Positions 7,397-16,438 are shown, counted from the first letter of the stretch. The stretch is 64,000 nucleotides of DNA from Nostoc linckia NIES-25 (GCF_002368035.1 NZ_AP018222.1:5908748-5972747); one strand, 5' to 3'. Numbers and translations are program-made. The notes: generated by a model not told the origin, from the sequence alone.

Positions 7397-9316
7397 TTAT
7401 AAATTCCTAATTATTTGATAATTTTTCCATAGCCAACGCGGTAACCAAAACGGATGATTCCAAGATTGTTTGCTGAAGTTTTCATTTAAGAACTGCGATC
7501 GCCAAAGTTGCCACATAATCAATAACCAGAGAATCTCACCAATTCTACGGCCTTGAATAGCTGCTCCGAATTTACCTTCAACTATTTGGCTAGCGATGTG
7601 AGGATTGAAATGATTGTTAGCACCCAGTATTTCTGGATTTAGCCAAACACCAATTTGATGCCAAAAATCATTTAAACACCAAGAAGTTAAAGGAACTCCC
7701 ATACCACGCTTTTGTCGCCAAACAATTTCGCGCGGTAGCCAATTTTCTACAGCACGTTTGAGGATATATTTTTCACAGGCTCCTTTTAAGCAAAGTTCTC
7801 CAGACAAACCGAATGTCCACTGTGCTAAATCTAGGTTACAAAAAGGCGATCGCACCCACAATCCATTAGCCAATCCCAAAGCAGTAGCACGAGGATGGAT
7901 ATTCTGCGCCCCTTTGAGCATCAAACTAGCACGCCGGAGACGATGTAGCAAAGATGGACACTCAGTAGCATCTAGAGCCGCCAACAACCAATCTTCAGGA
8001 TGCAAATTCTCGATCTCAGCATATATTTCTGGCTGATAAACTTGAGACTCGTAGCCCCAAAGCCGATGAAAAGTCCGGAGATATTGCTGGATAAAAGTTT
8101 CCTCTCCAGCGGGATTTTCCGACTGATAAACACCTGCGGCAATTAAAGGTTTATTCGTCCAACCAGCAAATAATTGATCTCCACCTTCCCCATTAAAAAT
8201 TATCTGAGTTTCTTGACTAGCTCTTTGAGATAGCAGATACAACGGAACGCACACCCCATCACCAAAAGGTAAATCCAATGCTTCCACAGTAGGAATTAAA
8301 GCATTTTTAATCTGATTTGGCTGTGCTGCTACTTTTAGTAAAGGAATTTTCAGAAATTGTGCGACTTGTTGTGCATAGGAATATTCTGGAATACCTGCAT
8401 CACCAAAATCCAAAGTGTAAGCGCGGACTTTCACCCCTGCTTGTACCAGTAGCGCCGCCACCACAGAAGAATCAAGTCCGCCAGAGAGAAACACTCCAAC
8501 AGGTTCATCGCTTAAATCAGCAATTTGTTGCTCAATGGAATTTTTCAGAAGGACTTGCAATTCTTCAATTGCTGTAGCTTCATCTGTTAGCTGTTTTGGG
8601 GCTTGTCGCCAAGAATTGATATTTTTAGATTTAGGTGTTTGTAGGATATTTAAAATGCGATCGCCAAAAGCGGCGCTTAGCCCATCGCGCCAAATCAATT
8701 CAGTCCCAGCCGGAACTGCAAACACTCCAGTCACAGGAGTTAAAGGTGTCGGAACATAAGAAAAACAGCTATAGCCATATAAACCAGGAATGCTAACATC
8801 TGGCTGTTGCAAAATCGGTAAGAGTAATTTTAGTTGAGTTGCAAACCAGATTGCTTGTCCTTGCACAGTCCAATACAAAGGCATCTTTCCGAAAGGTTCT
8901 CTGCCCAAAATCAGGCAATTGTTTTCCTCTAAACTTACCCAAGCATCAGGCGAACTAAATATTCCTGACGCCGAAACACCAGCAACTTGATTTTTTAACA
9001 GTGAATAATTTCTATCCAGCCCTATATAAACAACATTCCAAACAGGAAAATCATCTTTTTCCTGACAATTGAGGCAAAAACTCTCTGAAACTCTTATTTC
9101 CAATAAATCACTGCCATCATAATTCTCTCTGTGCCCTCCGCGTACTCTGCGGTTCGATTTTTCCTTACCTGGAAAAGAGGAAAAATTCAAAGCCTCTCCC
9201 CTGGTAGGGGAGAGGTTTGGAGAGAGGTTTTGCAAAACATCAGTTAACAGCGCTTCCAACTGATGTTGAGCGCCGTAACCCCAATACCCAAAAAAATGAT
9301 GTGGGATGTCGCCCAT
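7397..9316 (-). CDS. Asparagine synthase-like protein without the N-terminal glutaminase cysteine
   Basis: The protein has 639 residues. The synthetase domain is clear: the ATP-pyrophosphatase motif VFLSGGLDSSVVAALL lies near residue 278, followed by FNGEGGDQLFAGW near 383. In AsnB-type enzymes this domain activates an aspartate-like carboxylate with ATP and transfers ammonia to it. AsnB normally begins Met-Cys and uses that cysteine to hydrolyse glutamine. This protein begins MGDIPHHFFGYWGYG and has only a degenerate glutaminase-like N-terminal half. The N-terminal region also contains dispersed repeats (hairpin at 9193-9215 and an adjacent CTCTGCGGTTCG-type repeat) read in frame. The gene starts 6 bp after the stop of the small membrane protein gene, so the two are translationally close. 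A role in secondary metabolism or cell-surface modification is more likely than bulk asparagine synthesis. Confidence 0.85.
   Translation of the reverse strand: MGDIPHHFFGYWGYGAQHQLEALLTDVLQNLSPNLSPTRGEALNFSSFPGKEKSNRRVRGGHRENYDGSDLLEIRVSESFCLNCQEKDDFPVWNVVYIGLDRNYSLLKNQVAGVSASGIFSSPDAWVSLEENNCLILGREPFGKMPLYWTVQGQAIWFATQLKLLLPILQQPDVSIPGLYGYSCFSYVPTPLTPVTGVFAVPAGTELIWRDGLSAAFGDRILNILQTPKSKNINSWRQAPKQLTDEATAIEELQVLLKNSIEQQIADLSDEPVGVFLSGGLDSSVVAALLVQAGVKVRAYTLDFGDAGIPEYSYAQQVAQFLKIPLLKVAAQPNQIKNALIPTVEALDLPFGDGVCVPLYLLSQRASQETQIIFNGEGGDQLFAGWTNKPLIAAGVYQSENPAGEETFIQQYLRTFHRLWGYESQVYQPEIYAEIENLHPEDWLLAALDATECPSLLHRLRRASLMLKGAQNIHPRATALGLANGLWVRSPFCNLDLAQWTFGLSGELCLKGACEKYILKRAVENWLPREIVWRQKRGMGVPLTSWCLNDFWHQIGVWLNPEILGANNHFNPHIASQIVEGKFGAAIQGRRIGEILWLLIMWQLWRSQFLNENFSKQSWNHPFWLPRWLWKNYQIIRNL
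9193..9215. repeat. Dispersed hairpin within the asparagine-synthase-like gene
   Basis: CCTCTCCCCT-GGT-AGGGGAGAGG is a perfect 10-bp stem with a 3-base loop. It is part of a repeat block (about 9121-9236) that reads in frame as residues about 28-65 of the protein. Similar G/C hairpins occur between genes at 37308 and 50625. Confidence 0.75.
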
Positions 9317-9322
9317 ATTGGA

Positions 9323-9946
9323 CTAGTTCACTTGAAAGGTTTCATCGCTAATTTGGCGGCCTTCCAAAAACATTTGCACCTGCCATTTGCCAACAGTTGC
9401 ATCTGAATTAATTGTGTGGCGACACTGAGTATTCCAAACAGAGGTATTAATTCCGCGGGTTTGATAGCTGTTTTGCTTGACAATTTGACCGTTTGGATCT
9501 ATCCAATTACAAGAAAGAGCTAGTTTTTTACCCAAGGGTGCATCTTTCAAGGTGACACGATAAAAAACTTGTGGATTGCTTTGGCGGGAAATTGTGTTTA
9601 AATTACCGCTATTATTTTGTGCTAAAGTAATGCGGTCTTGTTGAGCAGAAACACGAGCAAGTGCAGAATTTTGTTGCTGCATAACAAATATTGTCGAAGC
9701 GCTCACCACCGCTAAGAATGCTACCACCCCAGAAGTAATCCATCGATTTTGGCGTTGTTGCACTGAGAGTGCTTGACGACGATTCAACTGAACTATAGCT
9801 TCATCTAGTAACTCAGGGGGTAAGTTCATCTCCTGTAAAATTTCTTTAACCTGCTGTTGGTCTAATTCTGCTTCTCGACGCGTTTGCAGACTTTCCACTT
9901 CAGTGACTATTTGTGCTAATTCCTCTTGAGTCAGTCGCGGCGTCAT
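9323..9946 (-). CDS. Membrane-anchored protein with a beta-sandwich-like exported domain (unknown function)
   Basis: The start is placed at the ATG at 9946 because AGGAG lies seven bases before it; a longer reading from 10048 has no such site. The 207-residue product has a charged helical N-terminus (residues 1-75, rich in Glu, Gln and Leu), one transmembrane helix (about residues 80-100, WITSGVVAFLAVVSASTIFV), a linker, and a C-terminal region of about 80 residues with strands such as QVFYRVTLKDAPLG and GKWQVQMFLEGRQISDETF. The second part resembles extracellular Ig-like domains of unknown function in cyanobacteria. It is the first gene of a probable three-gene operon with the asparagine-synthase-like and decarboxylase genes. 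No catalytic motif is seen. Confidence 0.7.
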   Translation of the reverse strand: MTPRLTQEELAQIVTEVESLQTRREAELDQQQVKEILQEMNLPPELLDEAIVQLNRRQALSVQQRQNRWITSGVVAFLAVVSASTIFVMQQQNSALARVSAQQDRITLAQNNSGNLNTISRQSNPQVFYRVTLKDAPLGKKLALSCNWIDPNGQIVKQNSYQTRGINTSVWNTQCRHTINSDATVGKWQVQMFLEGRQISDETFQVN

Positions 9947-10389
9947 AGCATAACTCCTGTTTAAAAAAGTTGATGGCGCTTGTTGATGATGTGCAATACG
10001 AAGAGTGTTTGGGAGAAGATACCCTACTGAATTGCAAAAAGTTAACATACATTCGGATGGATCGCATCATCAACTACAAGTTTATTTCGTTGCTTTTCGG
10101 ATTTTTCCCAAAAATTTGCGTATCCTGCCGCAGGCATCGCTGCTTTGATTATAATGAGGTGTTTTGGTGAATGCTAAAGTGCGTAGTTTACCGCTGTAGG
10201 CATCGCTCTTAACAGCTAAAACCACACCCAAGATTAAACCCAGTCCTGAGCTAGTTTCCAGAAACTGATTAACTCCATCTGGAAACCATTAATGCCAATA
10301 TTAATTGTTTCTTTTTTTAAATTCTTGACAATTTTCGATAACTTTGTTTATGAAATGTATCGAAAAACATCTAATAAATTATTAAAACT
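9947..10389. other. Intergenic region, nothing recognised
   Basis: This gap of about 440 bp separates two minus-strand genes. It contains a CTGCCGCAGGCATCGC-type fragment near 10123, part of a common dispersed repeat, and AT-rich sequence near 10300-10389. A promoter for the 9946 gene is expected near 9970-10050 but no clear motif was identified. Confidence 0.5.
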
Positions 10390-10644
10390 TTAAACTTCTT
10401 TATTGACACCAATAGCTAGTTCTTTTTTGCTATGTTTCAGCTGTTTCCAAAGCACCTTAATTTGCTCGTAAGCTTCTTCAGTAGATAATTTTCCACCTGT
10501 TTGTAGACAAGTGATATAAGTAATTTTTTGGGCAAACTCTTGCAGGTTGGCATTGAACACCAAATTCTCTGGCTCGAACTTCCCATAATAACGACTACGA
10601 GGGTAAAGAAAGTTGTTTTTGTATTCTGGGTTGGGGTGTGTCAT
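10390..10644 (-). CDS. Small conserved cyanobacterial protein (DUF7219-like)
   Basis: This 84-residue protein has a strong ribosome binding site (GGAGGG, about seven bases before the ATG). It reads MTHPNPEYKNNFLYPRSRYY and then a mixed helical region with FNANLQEFAQKITYI and LSTEEAYEQIKVLWKQLK. I recognise the pattern from a small family found widely in cyanobacteria and now named as a domain of unknown function. There is no signal peptide or membrane segment. No role is known. Confidence 0.75.
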   Translation of the reverse strand: MTHPNPEYKNNFLYPRSRYYGKFEPENLVFNANLQEFAQKITYITCLQTGGKLSTEEAYEQIKVLWKQLKHSKKELAIGVNKEV

Positions 10645-10923
10645 GAGTTTACCCTCCGTAATTTTTACTAGAGCTATAGACTTAACTTTTATCCAAGTCT
10701 AAATACACACCAGAAATTTAAATTCCAGAACCACTGCTCAAAATCAAGAATGTTAACTGAGGAATTATAGCTATAGCAGGCAAAAGGCAAGAGATTTGAA
10801 AGGTATCGGCATTTTACCATCCGTTTATATCCTAAGCTAACTGACAACTGCTATATTATTCTCTCCTCCGCCCCCTGCCTCTCATCTTCTCCATGCCCAA
10901 TGCCCAATGCCCCATGCCCTATA

Positions 10924-11247
10924 CTATTTGGCAATCTCTTCAAAGTCTGTTATTGCATAAGCAAACTCTCTAAAAGCTGTCTTAATTAGAACCTCCTTAG
11001 TTCCTCTCTCCAGCGAAGAATTGCGTATGAGGTCTGTTAATTCTATAAACAGTAGAGAAAACATAAAACGATCTTGACGGTCAACTTGTTTCAAACAAGA
11101 GAATATAAATTCATAAAGCTCTGTTTTTCTTGGCTTAGTTTGTTCATCCCATATCTGCAACCCAAGCCGAAAAGTTCTCAAACGGATTTCGTTAGTATTG
11201 TAGGACGCGTCTTTGTAGCGCACTGATACGCGTTGGGGTAAGTCCAT
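10924..11247 (-). CDS. Hypothetical protein, 107 residues
   Basis: The sequence is soluble and helical, with several Phe/Leu-rich segments (YEFIFSCLKQ, RFMFSLLFIELTDLI, VLIKTAFREFAYAITDFE). I do not recognise a family. No Shine-Dalgarno site is visible before the ATG, but length, codon use and absence of repeats in the frame favour a real gene. Spacers on both sides contain repeat filler: C-rich sequence at about 10860-10920, and a G-rich/C-rich pair at about 11340-11435. Confidence 0.6.
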   Translation of the reverse strand: MDLPQRVSVRYKDASYNTNEIRLRTFRLGLQIWDEQTKPRKTELYEFIFSCLKQVDRQDRFMFSLLFIELTDLIRNSSLERGTKEVLIKTAFREFAYAITDFEEIAK

Positions 11248-11337
11248 GAGTTTTAGCTATGCATATTTAATGTAAAGTAATTATTCACTTATATTTCGCC
11301 TCATCCGGAAAAATTTCTATCGGGCATTGGGCAAGCA

Positions 11338-11436
11338 GGAAGTGTGGGAGGGGTGGGAGGTGTGGGAGGATAGGGAAGAAATGTTTCCCCCCACACTCCC
11401 CACACTTCCCCATCTCCGCACCTCCCCACCCCCTCA
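11338..11436. repeat. G-rich and C-rich repeat block
   Basis: Units of GTGGGAGG at about 11342-11370 are followed by CACTCCCCAC-type units at about 11392-11432, which can pair with them. The block separates the 107-residue gene from the end of the CHAT gene and could act as a transcription barrier. This is low-complexity spacer of a type seen repeatedly in the window. Confidence 0.5.
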
Positions 11437-14289
11437 CTTCCACTCACCTTGTAGAGTGAAAGCTGCCCAATAATAAGGCGCAGCATATTTTTGAGTCCGC
11501 CAAATTTCCAGCTGGGCTGTTCGTAATGCTGCCGCAGGCTTTAATCCTTCTTGCAGCATCTTTTTATAAAAGACTGTCATCAATTCTGATGTTGCCTGGT
11601 CATCTACACTCCACAGACTCACCACAACTCGTGGACTCCCTGCATACATAAACCCTCTAGTTAATCCTACCAATCCTTCTCCTCTAACTTCCTCTCCCAG
11701 TCCGGTTTTACAGGCACTAAGTACTACTAGTTCTGCTTGGAGGTTGAGATTAAAAACATCGTGCAAGCGCAAAAACCCATTTTGTGGCATTCCTTTGTCG
11801 TCAAATAGTGACAAGACCATACCTGATAACTCTGGATGTTTGCTGTTGAGAATGCCATGAGTCGCAAAATGAATGATGCGATATTGGCTCAAGTCATTGC
11901 TAGTTGCAGTGTTACGGCTAGCAGTAAAGTCAAAGGCTGGCTTGGCTTTGTTAGCTGGAACAAGGGCGAGAATTTGCTCGGCTTCGTGACGTGTAAATTT
12001 TAAACGCTCAAAATTAATTTCTGAGTCTTTAGCAGCTCTATTTAAAGCGAGGGTGTTTAAATTGGCTTCTGGTACAGTTGGACGAGACCCTTGTACTTTA
12101 CTTTGGAGGCGCTCATCATCAATACTGAAAATGGGATCGGCTAACACAATTAATGTCTTGTCAGCTGGTTTGCGTTCTTTATGTTCATTTCTGAGAATAG
12201 CCACTGTAGAAGCTGAAGGTAAAGTAATAACTTCGTGATTAATTAGTAATGGTTCATAGCTACTATTTTTTTGGGAATTAGGTTTAGTCAAGGCGGCAAA
12301 CGGTACATATTGCAAAGCACCATCGCTGACAACTACTAAGCGTTTATTTTCAAGTTGTGGGGCTACTGGTGCAAGTATGATTTTAGATAGAGTATCTATG
12401 GATGGGCTATGTTTAAGATATGGGGTAGTAATTTCTTGACGTAACTTTTTAACGATCGCTTCAATGTCTGCACGCTTGGGTAGTTCGTAGCTGGTGATAC
12501 TCTTATTAGTAACCGCCCACAAATAACTCCGGTTTTCGCCTAAAGAGTATTCTAAAAGTAAGGTGTTTTCATCAAGTACTTGCTGTTGAATTTGGGCAAG
12601 TGAAAGAGGTTGCGGTTGAGTTAAAGCTGCATAATGTGGACTCGTGGTGCGGATTTTTATCTTGACTTGCTGATATTGTTCTAAAACAGCTTCATTTTCT
12701 TTTTCTAAATCTTCTACTTGGGCTTGAGTGTAGTTTCCACCTAATAGCTGTATCCGACGTTTTTCTAAAACATCAAGTTGTTTTTGTAAGTCGCGTTCTT
12801 GAGAAAGTAATTTTGGTTCTACACCTTGGCGAATATCAGCTTTAGCTTCTGTCAGCAGTTCCAAAAGACTGCGGGCGCGGGCGCGTTCGCTGGTTTGCAG
12901 CGCCAGAGCATCATATCCTTTGGATGGTTCCTGCTTGTGCAGTTGCATCAACAAATCAATATAGAATTGATAATAGTTCTGTACGGTAGCGAAATAGGAA
13001 GCGCGGAGTTCCTGAGAGTTAATTTTGGTACGCAGGTCTTCAACAATGTTGATGACTATTTTGATTTGACTCAGGGCGGCGTTAAGATTGCTCTGTTTGC
13101 GTTGAGCGGAGGCCATGTTATAAAGACTCAGAGCTTCTCCTCCTCTATTTCCTACTTTTTGGTATAAAGACAGAGATTGCTGGTAATAATCCAACGCCTT
13201 TGGCTGTTCTCCCAAATCTGAGTATATTAGGCCAATATTGATGAGGTTAGCTGCTAAACCTAATTTATTTTCTGTAGATTTAAATAGAGGTAAAGATTGC
13301 TGTAAATAATCTAGAGCTTTTTGTTGTTCTCCCATCTTAAAGTAGAGATTGCCAATGTTATTTAAGGTGCGGGCTTCATTTATTTTATCTCCTAAATTTT
13401 TGCTGATAATCAGAGATTTATGAAAATAATCTAGCGCTTTTTCCTGTTGTTGTAAATCTGAGTAAATTGTAGCAATATTGTTAAATGAAGTAGATTCTGC
13501 TGACTTGTCTCCCATTTGTTGATTTAAAGCCAAGGATTGGTTCAAATAATCTAATGCTTTTTGCTGTTGTCCTAAATGTAAGTAAATCAACCCAATATTA
13601 TTAATAGTACGGGCTTGCCCTAATTTATCTCCCACTTCACGCCTGAGGTTAAGGGATTGTTGAAAATAATCTAGTGCTTTTTGCTCTTCTCCTAAGTTTA
13701 AGTAGACATTACCAATGTTGTTGATAGTACGGGCTTCCCCGATTTTATCTCCCATCTCTCGCTTGAGTAACAAAGCTTGGTGAAAAAAATCGAGGGCTTT
13801 TTGCAATTCTCCTATATCTGAGTAGAGGTTACCAATGTTGTTGAGGGTAATAGTTTCTCCCTTTTTATCTCCTATTTCGCGTCGGAGTAATAGGGCTTGA
13901 TTCAAATAAAAGATTGCTTTTTGTTGTTGTCCTAAATCTGAGTAAATTTTGCCCAGATGACCGACGGTAAAAGCTTCTGATGAACGATCGCCTAGTTTCT
14001 GATACAGTGGAAGTGCTTCTTCAAATTTAGCGATCGCTTTTAACAAAGATTCTCCTGTTCCTTGCTCGTATAGTTTCTTTCCTTCTTTATATGCCGCATC
14101 AGCAGTAGCGCTAATTGCATCGTTGGTTTGTGTTTTCTGTGCAATGTTTATCGGGTATTCTTTAGCAATTGCAATATTTGATTCTGTAAATAACAAAATG
14201 CTGGTAAAAAGAACAATACTACGACCTGCTACAAATGGAAAAAACTTCCATTGTATGGAGTCAGATATTTGAAATTTAGTCATATACAT
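11434..14289 (-). CDS. Exported TPR-CHAT protein (caspase-like peptidase domain)
   Basis: The protein has 951 residues. A hydrophobic N-terminal segment (about residues 20-40, followed by an Ala-rich site) suggests export. Residues about 65-390 hold eight or more TPR units of 40 residues with the consensus LNNIGxxYxxLGExxKALDY. A coiled-coil (about 490-550) follows, then a CHAT domain (about 640-951) with the caspase-like His in HFATHG (about residue 811) and Cys in LSACKTG (about residue 860). CHAT proteins are named for caspase HetF associated with TPRs; some are known proteases, for example in CRISPR-associated type III-E and gasdermin systems. The start could be either of two in-frame ATGs, 14289 or 14283. 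It is divergently placed from the ATPase/TOPRIM pair. Its substrate is not known. Confidence 0.92.
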   Translation of the reverse strand: MYMTKFQISDSIQWKFFPFVAGRSIVLFTSILLFTESNIAIAKEYPINIAQKTQTNDAISATADAAYKEGKKLYEQGTGESLLKAIAKFEEALPLYQKLGDRSSEAFTVGHLGKIYSDLGQQQKAIFYLNQALLLRREIGDKKGETITLNNIGNLYSDIGELQKALDFFHQALLLKREMGDKIGEARTINNIGNVYLNLGEEQKALDYFQQSLNLRREVGDKLGQARTINNIGLIYLHLGQQQKALDYLNQSLALNQQMGDKSAESTSFNNIATIYSDLQQQEKALDYFHKSLIISKNLGDKINEARTLNNIGNLYFKMGEQQKALDYLQQSLPLFKSTENKLGLAANLINIGLIYSDLGEQPKALDYYQQSLSLYQKVGNRGGEALSLYNMASAQRKQSNLNAALSQIKIVINIVEDLRTKINSQELRASYFATVQNYYQFYIDLLMQLHKQEPSKGYDALALQTSERARARSLLELLTEAKADIRQGVEPKLLSQERDLQKQLDVLEKRRIQLLGGNYTQAQVEDLEKENEAVLEQYQQVKIKIRTTSPHYAALTQPQPLSLAQIQQQVLDENTLLLEYSLGENRSYLWAVTNKSITSYELPKRADIEAIVKKLRQEITTPYLKHSPSIDTLSKIILAPVAPQLENKRLVVVSDGALQYVPFAALTKPNSQKNSSYEPLLINHEVITLPSASTVAILRNEHKERKPADKTLIVLADPIFSIDDERLQSKVQGSRPTVPEANLNTLALNRAAKDSEINFERLKFTRHEAEQILALVPANKAKPAFDFTASRNTATSNDLSQYRIIHFATHGILNSKHPELSGMVLSLFDDKGMPQNGFLRLHDVFNLNLQAELVVLSACKTGLGEEVRGEGLVGLTRGFMYAGSPRVVVSLWSVDDQATSELMTVFYKKMLQEGLKPAAALRTAQLEIWRTQKYAAPYYWAAFTLQGEWK

Positions 14290-14617
14290 CTGCGTTTTTC
14301 TAGCTTCCTAAATTTAGGATTCCCAAAAGCAAGTAAAAAACACTAGGCTAGCTCATTTGATAAATTAATTTGCTACAAAGATTATGCAGCCTCGTTCCTG
14401 TGTATGTTTGGTAAGATCTTAATTTTTTTTTACAATCGTGTTATATATTCTATGATTGCCTATGTTAGGTATGGAAGCAATACTATTAAGCAGTCTGAGC
14501 ATTATAAGTGGTATTATTAATGTAAGCTAACTATTTTAGCTATTCATGTATGAATTGAAGATAAAATTTATGTTTTTTAGGTAAAATAAAATTAAACTAT
14601 TTAAATGTGGAGTTATA
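14290..14617. promoter_or_regulatory. Divergent intergenic region between the CHAT gene and the ATPase gene
   Basis: This AT-rich spacer of 328 bp must contain the promoters for both divergent units. The GTG start of the ATPase gene is preceded by GGAG at 14609-14612. No operator was recognised. AT content rises from about 14400 and continues into both downstream genes. Confidence 0.5.
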
Positions 14618-15712
14618 GTGATTAAAAATATTAAAATAAAAAACTTTAGATGTTTTAATGATTTTAAAGTATCTGGGTTTGAAAAAATAAATTTAATTAG
14701 TGGAAAAAATAATGTGGGAAAAACTGCATTATTGGAGGCATTATTTATAAATACTGCTCCACGACCAGAGACAATTATTTTGCTCCGACATGTAAGACGG
14801 GAACAGTTAAGTTTTAGTAAATCTTTACCGGAAAGAACCTGGAATAATTTTTTCTTTCGTCAAAATAAAAGCAATGAAATTGTAATTGAGGCTAAGTTGG
14901 AGAATGAATCTTCAAAAATAGTTGAGATATACGTTGATGAATCTGTAAAAGATTTTTCAGAGGAAACTGATGAGCAAAATAGTGATAATGAGATACAAGA
15001 TAATATTATAAGCCTTTTTTCTGGGAGTGAGTCAGTGCAATCTGTAATGCACCTTAAAACAAGGATTAATCACGGAGAACCTTTTGAAACTTTAATTATT
15101 TCAAGCACAAAGGGATTGCTAGCAAGAGATATAAAAATTCCTGACATTAAAAATGCTTTTTTCATACCTTCATTCTTAAGAGCTTCTAGTAGAGAGTTAG
15201 CAATGGAGTTTGATAAGGCTCGGTTAAACGAAAAAAACGAGGAAGTGCTAAAAGCTTTTCAAGCTATTGATTCTTCGATTGTAGAGGTGGAAAGCTTTAG
15301 TATTGGTGAACCAACTGTTTATCTTAAAAGAGAGGGAGAAGGTAGGTTACCCTTGTCCTTATTTGGTGATGCAATTAATCGCATCGCTGATATTATCTTA
15401 AGGGTTGTGAATAACGAGAATAGTATTTTGCTGATTGATGAAATTGAAAATGGGATTCATCACTCTAGTCAAGTCTATTTTTGGACTATTCTTTACAAGT
15501 TAGCTCATGATTTAAATGTGCAAATATTTGCCACAACACATAGTCTAGAAATGACTAAAGCTTTTATAAAAGCTGGAACACAATATGAGAATACATCTGC
15601 TCATTTTGAACTTACAAGACACATAAAAACCGGCAAGATAGTGGCTATCAGGCGAGATTTAGATACTTTGGATTATGGGATAAGCCACAACAAAGAGGTG
15701 AGAGGTGAGTAG
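14618..15712 (+). CDS. AAA/ABC-type ATPase (AAA15/OLD-like), probable defence component
   Basis: The start is GTG with GGAG five bases upstream. The 364-residue protein carries a Walker A motif (GKNNVGKT, residues 29-36) after the N-terminal strand IKNFRCFNDF, a Walker B motif (ILLIDEIENGIHHSS) near residue 275, and an H-loop (FATTHSLEMT) near 308. This is the arrangement of the AAA15/AAA21 ATPases related to SMC and Rad50 and to the ATPase half of OLD-family nucleases. The pairing with a TOPRIM-like gene that overlaps it by 8 bases matches the layout of PARIS (AriA-AriB) and other ATPase/TOPRIM anti-phage systems. Codon use is more AT-rich than in neighbouring genes, consistent with horizontal transfer. 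Defence is inferred from architecture only. Confidence 0.85.
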   Translation: MIKNIKIKNFRCFNDFKVSGFEKINLISGKNNVGKTALLEALFINTAPRPETIILLRHVRREQLSFSKSLPERTWNNFFFRQNKSNEIVIEAKLENESSKIVEIYVDESVKDFSEETDEQNSDNEIQDNIISLFSGSESVQSVMHLKTRINHGEPFETLIISSTKGLLARDIKIPDIKNAFFIPSFLRASSRELAMEFDKARLNEKNEEVLKAFQAIDSSIVEVESFSIGEPTVYLKREGEGRLPLSLFGDAINRIADIILRVVNNENSILLIDEIENGIHHSSQVYFWTILYKLAHDLNVQIFATTHSLEMTKAFIKAGTQYENTSAHFELTRHIKTGKIVAIRRDLDTLDYGISHNKEVRGE

Positions 15713-16397
15713 TAATATTTTGATTGTGGAAAGCAAAAATGATAAATGTTTCCTTCAGGCAGTTATTCGTCATCTCCAACAAAATATACAAGTTGCACCC
15801 CCTATAATTTCAGAAGAAGATTATAGGTTAATGGAAGGGCTAGATAAAAAAAAGTTAACAGATGCTCTCAAAGATTTAAAAGCTGATATACAGAAGGGCG
15901 GGATTGAAAGAGTAGGTATCATTATTGATATTGATAATTTTCCAGAAAAGCAGAGAATTAGCTTTATTAATGAATGTGTTCAAGAAGCTTTTACTGAAGC
16001 GTCATTACTTACAACAGTTAAAGAATTCGTAACTTTAACTGTTGAAGATATAAATATCAAGCTGGCTTGCTACTTTACCAACGTTGATGGACAAGGGGAA
16101 CTTGAAACAGTCCTAAAACTTATTAAAAACCAAAGTTCTGTTTATGCTGATTGTTTAGAGAGTTGGAAAAACTGTTTGCAAAATAACGAACAAAAAATAA
16201 CTATTAAAGAATTTGATAAATTCTGGGTTGATATGTACATCAGATTTGATACTTGCTCAAAAACCGAAAAGAAACAAGCAGAACGTAAATGTAGCATGAA
16301 AAATTTCGATTATGTAATGACTCACAAAACAAAGATTTGGGATTTTGAGCATCCTCTTTTGAATGATTTAAAGGACTTTTTGCACCTATTTCGTTGA
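15705..16397 (+). CDS. TOPRIM-like protein (DUF3226/DUF4435 type), partner of the ATPase
   Basis: The GTG start overlaps the ATPase stop (GTGAGTAG), and GAGG lies six bases upstream, so translation is coupled. The 230-residue protein begins with NILIVESKNDKCFLQAVI, where E9 matches the TOPRIM glutamate (as in VEGKDD). The second TOPRIM motif DxD is VGIIIDIDNFPE (D75, D77). A later GQGELETVLK (about residue 127) could provide further acidic residues. TOPRIM domains cut or join DNA or RNA using divalent metal. In PARIS the partner is a DUF4435 nuclease that cleaves host tRNA, and in OLD systems it is fused to the ATPase. The family assignment here is by motif, and the target is unknown. Confidence 0.75.
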   Translation: MSSNILIVESKNDKCFLQAVIRHLQQNIQVAPPIISEEDYRLMEGLDKKKLTDALKDLKADIQKGGIERVGIIIDIDNFPEKQRISFINECVQEAFTEASLLTTVKEFVTLTVEDINIKLACYFTNVDGQGELETVLKLIKNQSSVYADCLESWKNCLQNNEQKITIKEFDKFWVDMYIRFDTCSKTEKKQAERKCSMKNFDYVMTHKTKIWDFEHPLLNDLKDFLHLFR

Positions 16398-16438
16398 TCC
16401 CATCACAATAGTATCCAGCAAGCTTGATAGATTAAGTA

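Noticed and set aside
9947..10048. Longer N-terminus (34 more residues) for the small membrane protein
   Set aside because: The AGGAG seven bases before the ATG at 9946 and the typical start MTPRLTQEE favour the shorter form.
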